From the NCBI GenBank assembly GCA_009392095.1, contig VFHF01000197.1, positions 1 through 7,197 on the forward strand: a DNA stretch of 7,197 bases. The letters run 5' to 3'. The DNA is from SAR202 cluster bacterium (lineage in GTDB: Bacteria > Chloroflexota > Dehalococcoidia > Lucifugimonadales > UBA3495). The notes under the pieces were generated by a model, which saw only the letters and a program-made list of their open reading frames with translations, was not told where the DNA came from and searched no databases. How positions within the stretch are numbered: the stretch's first letter is position 1; each line of letters begins with the position of its first letter. Positions 6,687 to 7,197 of the stretch are shown piece by piece. A program made the translations under genes and the position numbers.

Positions 6687-6733
6687 TACCGGACCGAAAT
6701 ACTAAGATGGCTACTAGGTGAGTTACCGAAAGA

Positions 6734-6755
6734 GCGCCTGGCTAATACCAGGCGC
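6734..6755 (-). terminator. Intercistronic hairpin between rpmH and rnpA (attenuator or processing site)
   Basis: A perfect 8-bp inverted repeat, GCGCCTGG (6734-6741) and CCAGGCGC (6748-6755), encloses a 6-base loop. On the minus strand the hairpin is followed by TCTTTC, which is not a full T-run, so partial termination or an RNA-processing or stability role is more likely than complete termination. It would let rpmH be expressed well above rnpA, as is known for this gene pair in other bacteria. Confidence 0.6.
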
Positions 6756-6760
6756 AAATT

Positions 6761-6898
6761 TCAGACAGTTAATTGGTGGCGGCCTTTGAATCGCCGCCTC
6801 TTGAGAATCGCCCGACCGTCCGAAGTGCTGGACCGGTGACGGAATCCGTGAACGCGCATTCTGCGCCGTTTCTTGGGTTGATAGGTACGTTTAACCAC
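6761..6898 (-). CDS. rpmH: Large ribosomal subunit protein bL34
   Basis: This is the small, very basic protein bL34 of the 50S subunit. The 45 codons encode a product beginning MVKRTYQPKKRRRMRVHGFR, an almost textbook L34 N-terminus, followed by a run containing AILKRRRFKGR (residues 30-40) and ending HQLTV. The start is GTG 6898-6896, because the in-frame codons before it (GGA TGT GTA TCA) contain no start. AAAGGA (6913-6908) lies 9 bases upstream. It is the first gene behind the promoter at 6923-6951 and leads the rpmH-rnpA-yidD-propeller-yidC-jag series. Residues 23-27 (SSTSD), where many L34 proteins have MRTKAG-like residues, are a small deviation. Confidence 0.96.
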   Translation of the reverse strand: MVKRTYQPKKRRRMRVHGFRHRSSTSDGRAILKRRRFKGRHQLTV

Positions 6899-6922
6899 TG
6901 ATACACATCCTTTCTCCAGGGA

Positions 6923-6951
6923 ATTATAGGCGTGCCCAAATATGGCGTCAA
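6923..6951 (-). promoter_or_regulatory. Near-consensus sigma-70 promoter for rpmH
   Basis: On the minus strand TTGACG (6951-6946, 5 of 6) is separated by exactly 17 bases from a perfect TATAAT (6928-6923). Transcription should start near 6916, giving a leader of about 18 bases that just contains the AAAGGA ribosome site of rpmH. This is the strongest promoter match in the window and fits a highly expressed ribosomal protein operon. Confidence 0.8.
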
Positions 6952-6995
6952 GGAAACGTTCAATAGTGCCCGCCAGATCATCCCAGGTTGATTAT

Positions 6996-7197
6996 CTATT
7001 CTGGGTCAGTGCCCGATGGACGCACGAATGCCGGCCGGTAATGTTCCGGCCAGAGGTCGTCAAACCCTTGCAGACCCAGTTCCTGACCCCCCTCGTTTTT
7101 CCAGAGGCAGATAGCGTCGCGGCGGCCATGGTTGCCCAACCAAGGGTCATGGAGGAACGCAACCGGCGTTTCCAACTGTGCTTCCAGGTATTTGATC
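6996..7197 (-). CDS. Unrecognised protein, C-terminal fragment (partial at window edge)
   Basis: An open frame enters from the window edge and ends at TAG (6998-6996), giving 66 residues. The stretch reads IKYLEAQLETPVAFLHDPWL, continues through GNHGRRDAICLWKNEGG and a Trp/aromatic segment (GFDDLWPEHYRPAF), and ends in a short polar tail. It has no stop, natural composition and the same strand as its neighbours, so it is probably a real gene end. I do not recognise the family; it does not resemble the C-terminus of DnaA (no DNA-binding signature). It ends 97 bases before rpmH, and the rpmH promoter lies in that gap, so it is a separate transcription unit or reads into it. Confidence 0.6.
   Translation of the reverse strand, partial: IKYLEAQLETPVAFLHDPWLGNHGRRDAICLWKNEGGQELGLQGFDDLWPEHYRPAFVRPSGTDPE

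Noticed and set aside
6769..6981. Minus-strand open frame of 70 codons covering the rpmH region.
   Set aside because: It runs in a different frame from bL34, crosses the rpmH promoter and has no family resemblance; the real gene is the 45-codon rpmH.
7033..7051. Inverted repeat GGCCGG/CCGGCC with a 7-base loop.
   Set aside because: It lies within the coding frame of the partial upstream gene, lacks a T-run, and is readily produced by GC-rich codons.

Overview
The window holds two adjacent, wholly housekeeping gene blocks. Every recognisable gene lies on the minus strand, so the window reads from high to low coordinates. No mobile element, CRISPR array, tRNA or rRNA was found. No gene-free stretch exceeds about 220 bases.

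Block 1 (about 6898 to 3246) is the classic rpmH-rnpA-yidD-yidC-jag translation and membrane-insertion cluster. A predicted lipoprotein with an eight-motif PQQ-like/BamB-like beta-propeller is inserted between yidD and yidC. rpmH (6761-6898) is only 45 codons long. It sits behind a near-consensus promoter (TTGACG, 17 bp, TATAAT) with a very short leader, and a perfect 8-bp hairpin separates it from rnpA. YidC has the short form without the large periplasmic domain, with a long Arg-rich C-terminal tail. The coding sequence of that tail overlaps the start of jag by 116 bases. A candidate terminator follows jag.

Block 2 (about 3065 to 1) is a de novo purine biosynthesis run, purF-purM-purH, with purH cut off by the window edge. 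purF has a good promoter (TTGACC, 18 bp, TAAAAT) placed so close to its GTG start that the mRNA is predicted to be leaderless. PurF is the iron-sulfur type with a short propeptide.

Upstream of rpmH (6996-7197) is the C-terminal end of an unrecognised gene, not dnaA. The oriC/dnaA neighbourhood often found beside rpmH is therefore not seen here.

Organism: a bacterium of moderately high GC that uses TTG and GTG starts freely (three secure TTG and two GTG among nine genes). Short-form YidC, Jag, Fe-S PurF and a lipobox propeller protein suggest a monoderm lineage. A Chloroflexota (Dehalococcoidia/SAR202-like) origin is my best guess, but it is an inference from gene content and not demonstrated. 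I see no convincing novel defence, mobile or biosynthetic system. The items most worth a second look are the propeller lipoprotein in the insertase operon, the yidC/jag overlap, and the predicted leaderless purF transcript.
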